A stretch of 34,251 bases of DNA, taken from an uncultured Bacteroidales bacterium. GTDB lineage: Bacteria; Bacteroidota; Bacteroidia; Bacteroidales; UBA932. Shown here in pieces: positions 1 through 7,150 of this stretch. A program made the translations under genes and the position numbers. The notes below the pieces were generated by a model, which made no database searches, was not told where the DNA came from, and worked only from the letters and a program-made list of their open reading frames with translations. How positions within the stretch are numbered: position 1 is the stretch's first letter; every line of letters begins with the position of its first letter. Location of the stretch: contig CAMHTE010000011.1 in NCBI GenBank assembly GCA_946187975.1, positions 1-34,251 on the forward strand, given 5' to 3'.

Positions 1-247
1 TCATGGCGTTTACCAGGATGGCGGCGTGCATGTTGTCGCCGAACATGGTAAAGAAGCGCGCGAAAAGCTGGAAGGTGGGGTTTCCCGGGGGGTGACCCAC
101 TTCGAGTTTATATGAAGAAGCTATGAACTCACCGCAGTCCCAGAAAGAAGCGGAGGGTTCTATGGTGGAGAGATAGGTGACCGCCGCCACCGCGAAGGCG
201 GCCAGCGCGGCTATCCTGTTCCACAACTTGAATTTCTTGTTGTCCAT
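1..247 (-). CDS. DUF2723 family membrane protein, N-terminal part only
   Basis: Only the first 82 codons lie in the window; the rest runs off the left edge. The reverse strand reads MDNKKFKLWNRIAAL, then one hydrophobic segment (about residues 10-26), then the signature FWDCGEF around residue 35 followed by an HPPGNP motif. That block is characteristic of DUF2723 proteins, large polytopic membrane proteins common in Bacteroidota and distantly related to GT-C type glycosyltransferases, often with TPR repeats at the C-terminus. Substrate and role are not known from this fragment. The start was chosen because it lies 6 nt behind a TATCTTTG box and gives the usual N-terminus. It is divergent from the SUI1-like gene. 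The family call rests on motif recognition, not a search. Confidence 0.85.
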   Translation of the reverse strand, partial: MDNKKFKLWNRIAALAAFAVAAVTYLSTIEPSASFWDCGEFIASSYKLEVGHPPGNPTFQLFARFFTMFGDNMHAAILVNAM

Positions 248-253
248 ATCGTG

Positions 254-261
254 CAAAGATA
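254..261 (-). promoter_or_regulatory. Bacteroidota -7 promoter element for the DUF2723 gene
   Basis: The reverse strand reads TATCTTTG, matching the Bacteroidota sigma consensus TAnnTTTG. Only 6 nt separate it from the ATG at 247, so the transcript is expected to begin at or just before the start codon. A T-rich stretch with TTTTG runs lies upstream, but there is no clean -33 TTTG at ideal spacing. Confidence 0.6.
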
Positions 262-275
262 CAAAACAAAACCTT

Positions 276-283
276 TATCTTTG
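276..283 (+). promoter_or_regulatory. -7 promoter element for the SUI1-like gene
   Basis: TATCTTTG matches TAnnTTTG and ends 17 nt before the ATG at 301, giving a short leader of roughly 10 nt. It faces away from the 254-261 element, so the two genes share a compact divergent promoter region. No good -33 TTTG is seen. Confidence 0.6.
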
Positions 284-300
284 CAAAAATCGCAGCACTC

Positions 301-651
301 ATGGCCAAGGCGGACAACGACTGGAAAAAAAGACTCGGGGTCGTGTACTCTACCGACCCTTCGTTCAATTACGCGACAGCAGCGGAGGAAGAAGAGCAGA
401 CCCTTCCCCCTGCGAAGCAGCGGCTCATCGTGACCATAGACCGCAGGCAGCGTGCGGGCAAGCAGGTTACGCTAATCAAGGGTTTCATCGGTACCAGTGA
501 CGACCTTGCATCATTGGCCAAAACCCTAAAAACCAAATGCGGCGTAGGCGGCACGGCCAAGGACGGAGAGATCACCATTCAGGGCGACCTCCGCGACAAG
601 ATCACCACCCTGCTGCTCGGAATGGGATACAACGCAAAACGCGGAAACTGA
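301..651 (+). CDS. SUI1/YciH-family translation initiation factor-like protein
   Basis: This 116-residue protein has the SUI1 fold signature in its C-terminal two thirds: a basic stretch DRRQRAGKQVT, then LIKGF, then spaced glycines (KCGVGGTAKDGEITIQGD) and a final LLLGMGYNAKRGN. The family is homologous to eukaryotic eIF1; the bacterial YciH type is thought to bind the ribosome and affect initiation fidelity, but its role in Bacteroidota is little known. The N-terminal 40 residues carry WKKRLGVVYST, typical of Bacteroidota members, and an acidic linker. The start follows a promoter box by 17 nt. One nucleotide separates its stop from the next ATG, so it probably leads an operon with the DUF4271 and hemD genes. 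Confidence 0.88.
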   Translation: MAKADNDWKKRLGVVYSTDPSFNYATAAEEEEQTLPPAKQRLIVTIDRRQRAGKQVTLIKGFIGTSDDLASLAKTLKTKCGVGGTAKDGEITIQGDLRDKITTLLLGMGYNAKRGN

Positions 652-652
652 C

Positions 653-1357
653 ATGGATACAGGCATACTCCACCTTCCGGTCACGGAAACGGCGGCAGCT
701 TCGGCTCCGCTGTGGAGTGAGCTTGCCTTCAACCGCTGGGCGGTGGTGGCGGCGACGCTTCTCGCCATTCTCGTGCTCAGCGAATTCATTCGCGTTTTCC
801 CCCGCCTCGTGGACTGCCTCGTGCGCAACAGGGGAAGCCTCGAACTCGAGCACAGCGTCAGTTTTGCGCGCAGCCGCAACCATTGCTCCCTAGGGCTTCT
901 GCCCGCATTGATACTGGTAATCGACCGCTACGGAGTTCTTCTTCCCTCATTTGCCCCCGGCATCGAAAGGACTTTCCTGCGCTTTGCAATGGCAGCTGCG
1001 CTTCCGCTGGGATGGATACTTCTGCGGCTGCTCATGCAGACGCTCTTCTTCGCATTTGCTTCCCGCCGCTTCGACGGCGAATCCCGTGCAACCGTACGGC
1101 ACATCCCCTTCAATTTCTTCTGCCTGGGCATGGCTGTGCTGCTGCCGCTGCTGGGAGTGATGGTGCTTGCAGGGGCTTCGGACGCGTCCGTGCGGACGAT
1201 GGTGACCATATGGTTTGTGCTCAACTGGACCGTGTCGACCTACCGTACGGGACTGTATTTGAGCGGAGGATGTTCGCGATTTGCAACTTTTTTGTACCTT
1301 TGCAGCTCCGAATTTGTTCCGGCCGGGATGGTGGCCGCCACCGCCCTCGCCCTGTAA
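653..1357 (+). CDS. DUF4271 multi-pass membrane protein
   Basis: This 234-residue protein has about five or six hydrophobic segments, starting at about residue 30 and continuing near 85, 115, 160 and 182, and ends in FLYLCSSEFVPAGM, resembling the conserved LYLC-LE-LP ending of DUF4271 proteins. The family is restricted to Bacteroidota and regularly sits just before hemD, as here (12 nt gap). Its biochemical role is unknown; a function in the inner membrane linked to tetrapyrrole synthesis is only a guess from context. It begins one nucleotide after the SUI1-like stop codon, implying co-transcription. The family call is supported by topology, the C-terminal motif and synteny. Confidence 0.75.
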   Translation: MDTGILHLPVTETAAASAPLWSELAFNRWAVVAATLLAILVLSEFIRVFPRLVDCLVRNRGSLELEHSVSFARSRNHCSLGLLPALILVIDRYGVLLPSFAPGIERTFLRFAMAAALPLGWILLRLLMQTLFFAFASRRFDGESRATVRHIPFNFFCLGMAVLLPLLGVMVLAGASDASVRTMVTIWFVLNWTVSTYRTGLYLSGGCSRFATFLYLCSSEFVPAGMVAATALAL

Positions 1358-1369
1358 AGCGCGAACACG

Positions 1370-2104
1370 ATGAAAATTTTGATATCTCAGCACGCGCCGG
1401 CCAAAATGACCGCGTACGATAATCTCCAGGAAAAATACGGAGCAGAACTGGATTTTCATCCTTTCTTCAGCGTTGAGCCGCTCTCGTCCAGAGAGTTCCG
1501 CGAACAGCGCATAAACCTTGCCGATTATACGGCCGTGACCTTCTCGTCCCGCCACGCAATCGACGCATACTTCAAACTCTGCGAAGAACTGCGCGTGAAG
1601 GTGCCCGAGACCATGAAGTATTTCTGCTCCACCGAACTGGTGGCCAATTACCTGCAGAAGCACATAGTTTTCCGCAAACGCAAGATATTTTACGGCGACG
1701 GCAGTCCCGAGTCGGTAGCAGCGCTCATAGGTCCCAAGCACAAAGGAGAGAAATTCCTCATTACCAAATCGTTGGGAGCCAATGTCGATCGTCTTACCAT
1801 GCTCTTCGACCAGGCCGGTCTGGACTATACCGAAGCCGAAATGGTAAAGAGCGTCACCCAGGACCTTCATTCTCTCGACCTCCCCTCCTACGACATGGTT
1901 GTTATGTATAATCCTGCGGACGTAAAGTCACTTTACGAGAACTTCCCCGACTTCAAACAGGGAGGGATCAAGTTCGTGTCCTTCGGCAAGAGCATAGTGA
2001 AGGCCATGGAAGAGGCCGGACTTACCATCGAAATCAAGGCACCCACCCCGGAAGCACCGTCCGTGGCAAGGGCTATCGAGCTTTATCTCGGACAGCAAAA
2101 GTAA
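1370..2104 (+). CDS. hemD: Uroporphyrinogen-III synthase (HemD family)
   Basis: This 244-residue protein is of normal length for HemD, which cyclises and inverts ring D of hydroxymethylbilane to make uroporphyrinogen III for haem and cobamides. The family is poorly conserved, but the pattern fits: an N-terminal strand MKILISQ, a central TAVTFSSRHAIDAYF segment where HemD has its T-F-TS-N block, a middle FLITKS strand followed by LDYTEAEMVKS, and a late VVMYNP / FVSFGKSIVKAMEEAG segment corresponding to the usual FTSP and 'IG..TA.a' block. It follows DUF4271 by 12 nt and precedes rnpA by 4 nt. This synteny is common in Bacteroidota and supports the call. Confidence 0.85.
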   Translation: MKILISQHAPAKMTAYDNLQEKYGAELDFHPFFSVEPLSSREFREQRINLADYTAVTFSSRHAIDAYFKLCEELRVKVPETMKYFCSTELVANYLQKHIVFRKRKIFYGDGSPESVAALIGPKHKGEKFLITKSLGANVDRLTMLFDQAGLDYTEAEMVKSVTQDLHSLDLPSYDMVVMYNPADVKSLYENFPDFKQGGIKFVSFGKSIVKAMEEAGLTIEIKAPTPEAPSVARAIELYLGQQK

Positions 2105-2108
2105 TACA

Positions 2109-2477
2109 ATGGACCTCAGGGGCAACACGTTACGCAAAGACGAACGGCTGTCCGGCAAGAAGTCCATCGCCACCCTTCTCGCCGACGGCAGATGGGGTGT
2201 GCACGGCTGCATCAAATACTGCTGGATGCACAGGGTTCCCGGGGATGGAGCGGACGCTGCGGAAATGCCTTCGCGGCTGCTGGTGTCGGTTCCCAAACGG
2301 CTGTTCAAGCGCGCAGTAAAGCGCAACCTCCTGAAGCGGCGCATGCGCGAGGCGTGGCGTATCCAAAAGCCCGCCGGCATCGACATACTCCTGCAATTCA
2401 ACGAGCCTGAGGTGGCGGATTATCCTTCCATTCTGGAAGCGGTGACGGGGATTATCGAGAAGATCTCCAGGGGATGA
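2109..2477 (+). CDS. rnpA: Ribonuclease P protein component
   Basis: This 122-residue basic protein carries the RNR signature of RnpA at residues 67-84 ([18 protein letters not shown]) and the usual N-terminal block [13 protein letters not shown]. It is the protein subunit of RNase P, assisting the catalytic RNA in removing 5' leaders from pre-tRNAs. The segment between about residues 40 and 55 is longer than in minimal homologues. Its last codons overlap the start of yidD by four bases (ATGA), indicating translational coupling. The rnpA-yidD pairing is near universal, though here it follows hemD and is not beside rpmH. Confidence 0.95.
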   Translation: MDLRGNTLRKDERLSGKKSIATLLADGRWGVHGCIKYCWMHRVPGDGADAAEMPSRLLVSVPKRLFKRAVKRNLLKRRMREAWRIQKPAGIDILLQFNEPEVADYPSILEAVTGIIEKISRG

Positions 2478-2704
2478 AGATTCTTAAAGCCATACTGACC
2501 GCGCCTTTCATACTGCTGATAAAGTTTTACCAGCTATGCATCTCGCCGCTAAAGCCCCCGACCTGCCGTTTTACTCCCACCTGCTCGCAGTACGCGCTGG
2601 AAGCATTCCGGAAATACGGGCCGTTTAAAGGGTTCTGGCTATCGCTCAAACGAATACTGCGCTGCCATCCGTGGGGCGGATCGGGATATGACCCGGTACC
2701 GTAA
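2474..2704 (+). CDS. yidD: Membrane protein insertion efficiency factor YidD
   Basis: This 76-residue protein matches YidD along its whole length: an amphipathic N-terminal helix, FYQLCISPL, the [17 protein letters not shown] motif with its paired cysteines, and [12 protein letters not shown] at the end. It acts at the inner membrane, near YidC, in inserting membrane proteins. The start overlaps the rnpA stop. A promoter box for the next gene lies 9 nt behind the stop codon. Confidence 0.95.
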   Translation: MKILKAILTAPFILLIKFYQLCISPLKPPTCRFTPTCSQYALEAFRKYGPFKGFWLSLKRILRCHPWGGSGYDPVP

Positions 2705-2712
2705 ATTATTAG

Positions 2713-2720
2713 TATCTTTG
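2713..2720 (+). promoter_or_regulatory. -7 promoter element for the amino-sugar kinase gene
   Basis: TATCTTTG matches TAnnTTTG and ends 5 nt before the ATG at 2726. The start codon is secure from the protein, so this transcript is predicted to be leaderless or nearly so. No clear -33 TTTG is visible. Confidence 0.6.
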
Positions 2721-2725
2721 CCTGT

Positions 2726-3571
2726 ATGATACTCGTTACTGACAGCGGAGCCACCAAGGCTGACTGGAGACTTGTCCGGAAGGACGGTACCCCCGTGGAG
2801 CGCCTTCTCACCGAAGGGATGAACGTGTCGTCGATGGCGTCTGACGCGGTTTTAGGCATAATCCGCAAGGCCGCGGAAGCCTTCAGTCAATACAGCGGGG
2901 ACATTTCCGGGGTCTATTTCTATACGGCCGGCGTGGTAACGGAACAGATCAGGCACAGTCTGACCGCTGCCCTGAAGGAGATTGCACCTAAGGCCGAACC
3001 CGAAATATGGGACGACCTTACGGGCTGCGCCAGAGCCGTCTGCGGGCACGCTCCAGGCATCGCCGCCATACTCGGTACCGGTTCCAACTCCTGCCAGTTC
3101 GACGGCAAGGCCATCACTGCACACATCAATACCGGCGGATTCATCCTGGGCGACGAGGGCAGCGCTTCCGCACTGGGGAAATTATTCGTATCCGACCTTA
3201 TCAAGGGACTGGTTCCCAAAGAGATAGCAGATGCATTCGCAAAGGACCACGACTCTTCCTACGCCGGCATAGTACAGAAGGTCTATCGTTCCGCCGGATC
3301 CCCTTCGGGGTATCTGGGCAGCCTAGCGCCGTTCATTCTCGAGCACTACTCCCTTCCTTATATAAAAGATATGGTCGACGGCAACTTCCGCGCTTTCATC
3401 GACCGCTGCCTCCGCAGGTACGAGGTCGAGAAATACCCCGTCGGCATCGTGGGAGGCTTCGGCTGCGCCTGCAGGCATATCTTCGGGCCCCTCGCGGAAG
3501 AGGCCGGAATTAAGGTGTCGGGCTATATCTCCGAACCCGTCGAAGGGCTCATTAAATACCATACTTGCTGA
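2726..3571 (+). CDS. BadF/BadG-type amino-sugar kinase (MurNAc/GlcNAc kinase, MurK-like)
   Basis: This 281-residue protein has ASKHA-fold nucleotide-binding motifs: phosphate-1 TDSGATKADW at residues 5-14, a LGTGSNSC block near residue 116, then GGFILGDEGSASALGK. It matches the BadF/BadG/BcrA/BcrD group that includes N-acetylglucosamine kinases and MurK. It ends one base into the murQ start (TGATG), so the two are translationally coupled. MurK-MurQ pairing is known from Tannerella forsythia, where the kinase phosphorylates cell-wall MurNAc and MurQ converts MurNAc-6-P. I infer the same peptidoglycan-recycling role. Plain GlcNAc kinase activity is the alternative. Confidence 0.85.
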   Translation: MILVTDSGATKADWRLVRKDGTPVERLLTEGMNVSSMASDAVLGIIRKAAEAFSQYSGDISGVYFYTAGVVTEQIRHSLTAALKEIAPKAEPEIWDDLTGCARAVCGHAPGIAAILGTGSNSCQFDGKAITAHINTGGFILGDEGSASALGKLFVSDLIKGLVPKEIADAFAKDHDSSYAGIVQKVYRSAGSPSGYLGSLAPFILEHYSLPYIKDMVDGNFRAFIDRCLRRYEVEKYPVGIVGGFGCACRHIFGPLAEEAGIKVSGYISEPVEGLIKYHTC

Positions 3572-4374
3572 TGCGCACGACCGAACAGGATTCTAATTAC
3601 GGGCATCTGGATGCCATGAATTCCGGCGAACTCCTCCGGGCGATGAACTCCGAGGACCGCAAGGTTGCGGAGGCCGTGGAAGGATGCATTCCGCAGATTG
3701 AGGCGCTCGTGGACGCGATTTGTGAGCGCATGCTCCGCGGAGGGCGCGTGTTCTACACCGGTGCCGGAACCAGCGGCCGTCTGGGCATAGTGGACGCCTC
3801 CGAGATCCCTCCCACCTACGGGGTGAAGGGTCGCTTCATAGGGCTGATAGCCGGCGGGGACGGTGCCATACGCACGGCTGTCGAAGGCGCAGAAGACAAT
3901 CCCCTGCAGGGCTGGAAAGATATAGAGGTCTTCGAGCCCACGCCGGATGATACCGTAATTGGCATTGCTGCTTCCGGGACCACTCCCTATGTGGTTGGAG
4001 CGGTGCGCGAAGCCCGCAGCCATGGCTTGCTCACTGGCTGCATCACCTGCAACGAAGGCGCGCCCGTCGCAGCGGAAGCGGAACACCCCATAATCTGCGT
4101 GGTAGGTCCCGAGTTCGTTACCGGCAGCACCCGCATGAAGGCGGGTACCGCCACCAAACTCATCCTCAACATGATCTCCACCTCGGTGATGATACTGCTC
4201 GGACACGTGAAGGGCAGCCGCATGGTGGATATGCAGCTCAGCAACAGCAAACTCGTCGATCGCGGCACACGCATGATAATGGACGAGACCGGAATAAGCG
4301 ACTACGAATTCGCCCGGAAGCTCCTTCTCGAGCACGGATCGGTGCGCAAAGCAGTGGATGCCTATGCCGGCTAA
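3571..4374 (+). CDS. murQ: N-acetylmuramic acid 6-phosphate etherase
   Basis: This 267-residue SIS-domain protein cleaves the D-lactyl ether of MurNAc-6-phosphate to GlcNAc-6-phosphate during cell-wall recycling. Family blocks are easy to see: the sugar-phosphate loop GAGTSGRLGI near residue 66 followed by DASEIPPTYG, IAASGTTPYV near residue 132, and GSTRMKAGTATK near residue 185. The ATG at 3571 overlaps the kinase stop by one base and is preferred to an upstream TTG at 3565. The C-terminus is slightly shorter than in many homologues (about 300 residues) but the SIS core is complete. The menG start lies inside its last codons. Confidence 0.95.
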   Translation: MRTTEQDSNYGHLDAMNSGELLRAMNSEDRKVAEAVEGCIPQIEALVDAICERMLRGGRVFYTGAGTSGRLGIVDASEIPPTYGVKGRFIGLIAGGDGAIRTAVEGAEDNPLQGWKDIEVFEPTPDDTVIGIAASGTTPYVVGAVREARSHGLLTGCITCNEGAPVAAEAEHPIICVVGPEFVTGSTRMKAGTATKLILNMISTSVMILLGHVKGSRMVDMQLSNSKLVDRGTRMIMDETGISDYEFARKLLLEHGSVRKAVDAYAG

Positions 4375-5044
4375 AGACAACATCCGGGATATTTTCGACG
4401 ACATCGCCCCGGGGTACGACGCATTCAACCATATCACCTCACTGGGCATGGACAGGGCATGGCGCCGCAGGGCCATACGGCAGATACGCGGCGAGGATGT
4501 CCTGGACGTAGCCTGCGGCACGGGCGATTTCGCGATAGCCACAGCCCGCAAACTCCGTTGCCGCGTTACCGGAGTGGACATTTCCGAGGGAATGCTGGCG
4601 GAGATGCGTCGGAAAGTGGCGCGCGAGGGTGTTCCCGGCGTTACCGCCGAAGAAGGTGACTGCGCCGCCCTGCGCTTTGCGGACAGCAAGTTCGACTCCG
4701 TCACAGTGGCTTTCGGAGTACGCAATTTCGAGGACAGGCCGAAGTGCCTGCGCGAAATCCTCCGAGTGCTCAAGCCCGGAGGACGCTTCGTAATGCTGGA
4801 ACTGGGAGTCCCGGACAACGGCCTGGTCCGCTCGCTTTTCAACTTCTATTTTACCCGGATAATGCCGCTCATTGGCAGGAGCATCTCGGGCAACGAGGCC
4901 GCATACCGCTATCTTCCCGCGTCAGTGCTCGCCTTCCCAGGTCCGGACGAGTGGATGCGCACCATGCGCGAAGCCGGATTCACCGCAGTCCGTCACCGTT
5001 CTCTCACCTTCGGCATCTGCCGGATGTACATAGGGGAGAAGTAG
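4358..5044 (+). CDS. menG: Demethylmenaquinone methyltransferase (UbiE/MenG)
   Basis: This 228-residue SAM-dependent class I methyltransferase has motif I VLDVACGTGDF at about residues 48-58, IFDDIAPGYDAFNHITSLGMD near the N-terminus (a UbiE/COQ5 signature), VAFGVRNFEDR in the middle and GGRFVMLELGVPDN. It performs the last step of menaquinone synthesis, methylating demethylmenaquinone. It overlaps the end of murQ by 17 bases; an ATG two codons later (4364) is an equally possible start. menA lies about 1.2 kb away on the other strand, separated by two AT-rich lipoprotein genes. Confidence 0.93.
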   Translation: MPMPAKDNIRDIFDDIAPGYDAFNHITSLGMDRAWRRRAIRQIRGEDVLDVACGTGDFAIATARKLRCRVTGVDISEGMLAEMRRKVAREGVPGVTAEEGDCAALRFADSKFDSVTVAFGVRNFEDRPKCLREILRVLKPGGRFVMLELGVPDNGLVRSLFNFYFTRIMPLIGRSISGNEAAYRYLPASVLAFPGPDEWMRTMREAGFTAVRHRSLTFGICRMYIGEK

Positions 5045-5080
5045 CTGGCAAGGGGCAATAAACACGATGCCCCATATCCA

Positions 5081-5111
5081 TTTGGATATTTGCATGTTCT
5101 CGTTATATTTG
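5081..5111 (+). promoter_or_regulatory. Complete Bacteroidota promoter for the low-GC lipoprotein pair
   Basis: TTTG at 5081-5084 is followed by a 19-nt spacer and TATATTTG at 5104-5111. Both elements and the spacing match the -33/-7 consensus. It is the best promoter in the window, and the ATG follows 19 nt after the -7 box. Confidence 0.75.
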
Positions 5112-5130
5112 TGGTTAAAGCGATAGTAAT

Positions 5131-5649
5131 ATGAAATACAGCAGCTATATCTCACTTTTTTTTATTCTGGTATCCCTTTCCGGCTGCTTCCTAAAGAACG
5201 CATACGATATTTCAGCAGACCATGCCATCAGAGTGTGCAATAATGGTAAATATGGAATTTTGGCCGAATGCGACATGTCAAAAGTGCATTTTTATCATGA
5301 AAAACCCATATGGTGTCGTTATGATCTGCCAATCGATTCGCTCCTTGAATTCTACTGTATAGCACCCGGAGGACGACTAGCGATTGACGAGATTCCCGGA
5401 CTCAGAAAAAAAGGATTCAATGAAACCGATACATTGTCTGTTTATATTTTCAATATAGACACTTTGTATAAGTATAGTTGGGAACAAATATGGGCCGGAG
5501 ACAGGTTTTGTGTCAGATATGATCTTTGTAAAAAGGAGATGGAGGGGAACCGTATTTTCTATATAAACTATCCTCCTTCGGAATCCATGAAGGACATACA
5601 CATGTACCCACCATATGATACCGTTATCGAACGGGAAAACAACTATTAA
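5131..5649 (+). CDS. Hypothetical lipoprotein, low GC, paralogue of next gene
   Basis: This 172-residue protein has a short lipoprotein signal (hydrophobic run ending LSLSGC, Cys19). I do not recognise the family. It is rich in Tyr, Asp and Cys. The final 50 residues (CVRYDLCKKEME, then NYPPSESMKDIHMYPPYDTVIE) align with the C-terminus of the next gene (CVRYDVSLNDLE, then FPPTEAMRGITMDPDFDTIVE), so the two are tandem paralogues. Base composition is clearly AT-richer than the flanking genes (about 40% GC in lines counted by eye). It has its own strong promoter. Probably a periplasmic or surface lipoprotein; function unknown. Confidence 0.8.
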   Translation: MKYSSYISLFFILVSLSGCFLKNAYDISADHAIRVCNNGKYGILAECDMSKVHFYHEKPIWCRYDLPIDSLLEFYCIAPGGRLAIDEIPGLRKKGFNETDTLSVYIFNIDTLYKYSWEQIWAGDRFCVRYDLCKKEMEGNRIFYINYPPSESMKDIHMYPPYDTVIERENNY

Positions 5650-5660
5650 ACAGAGCATTC

Positions 5661-6206
5661 ATGAACAGGTCGGTATTATTGCTATTAATTATTGTGTACG
5701 CGTTGACAGGATGTAAAGATCCCGTAAGAAACTATCATTCGTATGTAAGAGTTATCAATAATTCGGACATGGAATTGCTTGCAATAAATGCAAAAACTAC
5801 CAAATTTGATTATTACGACAATCTAAGCCATTATTGTAACTATTATTTACACTGTGATGAGTATCGCGAGTATTATCCAAGTATGCATGTGGAGGAACTG
5901 GTGGAAAGGGCATACATATCTCCCCATTCCAAAAAAGAAGACGGTATTTGGTGCCATGCCGCATACGAATTAGTTTTAGAATGGTATGGAAAGACTTCTC
6001 TCCTGTTTATCGACTGCGCAAAAATACCATATGTCGATTTGGAAAAAGGAGCGGAGTTGAAGAGCATTTGCGTCCGGTATGATGTCTCTCTGAATGATTT
6101 GGAAGAACTTGACTGGACCGTCACATTCCCTCCCACCGAAGCCATGCGAGGGATAACCATGGACCCGGATTTTGATACTATCGTTGAATTGGCAAAATCG
6201 CCTTAA
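5661..6206 (+). CDS. Hypothetical lipoprotein, low GC, tandem paralogue
   Basis: This 181-residue protein has a signal peptide ending in ALTGC (Cys18). It begins RVINNSDMELLAI where the neighbour has RVCNNGKYGILAE, and shares the C-terminal CVRYD...PPTEAMRGI...DFDTIVE block with it, so a tandem duplication is likely. It lies 11 nt behind its paralogue and is presumably co-transcribed. No catalytic motif or known domain is evident. It shares the same AT-rich composition, unlike menG before it and menA after it. The gene converges on menA with about 40 nt between stops. Confidence 0.8.
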   Translation: MNRSVLLLLIIVYALTGCKDPVRNYHSYVRVINNSDMELLAINAKTTKFDYYDNLSHYCNYYLHCDEYREYYPSMHVEELVERAYISPHSKKEDGIWCHAAYELVLEWYGKTSLLFIDCAKIPYVDLEKGAELKSICVRYDVSLNDLEELDWTVTFPPTEAMRGITMDPDFDTIVELAKSP

Positions 6207-6246
6207 TCAGGGATTAAAGCCCTGGCAGGAGGAGGTAGGTGTTGAG

Positions 6247-7149
6247 TTACAGCGCCAGGCCGGCTCCCATCAGGAGTACGAGGGCGAAGGTGCCCATCAC
6301 CAGCATGGGGAGCATGGGGTCGAGGGCGGCGTCGGTGCGGGTCCAAACACCGCGGAGGTGAAGGACATACAGCGGCAGCATGAGCAGGAAGAGCCAGTTC
6401 TTCCAGCACGGAGTAAGCGCCAGCAGGCAATAGGCAATCATGCAGGCCCAGCCGAGGCAGATAAGGACGGTCTGGTAGATGCGCGCGCGATTGAGGCCGA
6501 GACGCAGGGCCACGGTACGTCGGTTGGGCGCGTCGGTCGACATGTCGCGTATGTTATTGACGTTCAGCACTCCCATGCTGAAGAAGCCCACCGCCGACGC
6601 GGGCAGCGCCAGCATCCACGAATCGATGTCGTGTACGCAGACGAAGTATGAGCCCATCACGCTGACAAGCCCGAAAAATATAAATACGTAGAAGTCGCCC
6701 AGGCCCCTGTAACCGTAAGGATTGCGGCCGAGGGTATAACGCATCGCAGCCACTATGGCGCAGGCTCCGAGGGCCAGCAGGGCGAGCGCTGGAATACAGA
6801 GCAGCGTGCCGAACGACACCCAGATCATTGCGGTTCCGCTGATGCAGCACAACATCACGAACAGCGCTATCAGGCGCTTCATGCCCTGTATCGAGAGCAC
6901 TCCCGAATTGAGTCCGTAACCAGGGCCCTGGCGTTCGGCGGTATCCGTGCCCGAAAGCACGTCGCCGAGTTCGTTGCTAAGATTGGACAGTATCTGCAGG
7001 CACACGGTGGTAAGGCAGACAAGCAGCACCACGGTCCAGCCCACCCTGTACCGGGCAACGGCTATGAAAGAACCCATGAGCACCCCCGCCAGCGACAGAG
7101 GCAGGGTGCGAAGCCGCATGGAAGAAACGGCAGCCTTGAAAGAACCCAT
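6247..7149 (-). CDS. menA: 1,4-dihydroxy-2-naphthoate polyprenyltransferase
   Basis: This 300-residue UbiA-superfamily membrane protein carries the first Asp-rich motif NELGDVLSGTD (residues 59-69) and a second at about residue 195 (NNIRDMSTD). Eight or nine hydrophobic helices follow the expected pattern. It attaches the polyprenyl tail to DHNA, giving demethylmenaquinone, the substrate of the MenG encoded upstream on the opposite strand. The N-terminus MGSFKAAVSSMRLRTLPLSLAG is typical of MenA. The ATG follows the lepA stop by one nucleotide, so menA is translated from the lepA transcript. Confidence 0.93.
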   Translation of the reverse strand: MGSFKAAVSSMRLRTLPLSLAGVLMGSFIAVARYRVGWTVVLLVCLTTVCLQILSNLSNELGDVLSGTDTAERQGPGYGLNSGVLSIQGMKRLIALFVMLCCISGTAMIWVSFGTLLCIPALALLALGACAIVAAMRYTLGRNPYGYRGLGDFYVFIFFGLVSVMGSYFVCVHDIDSWMLALPASAVGFFSMGVLNVNNIRDMSTDAPNRRTVALRLGLNRARIYQTVLICLGWACMIAYCLLALTPCWKNWLFLLMLPLYVLHLRGVWTRTDAALDPMLPMLVMGTFALVLLMGAGLAL

Positions 7150-7150
7150 A

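Noticed and set aside
1295..1302. TACCTTTG matching the -7 consensus upstream of hemD.
   Set aside because: It lies inside the DUF4271 gene where it encodes the conserved LYLC segment, so coding constraint explains it; no -33 element is present at proper spacing.
5052..5073. Possible hairpin (GGGGCA, 10-nt loop, TGCCCC) behind menG.
   Set aside because: The stem is short and there is no T-run after it; it is too weak to call a terminator.
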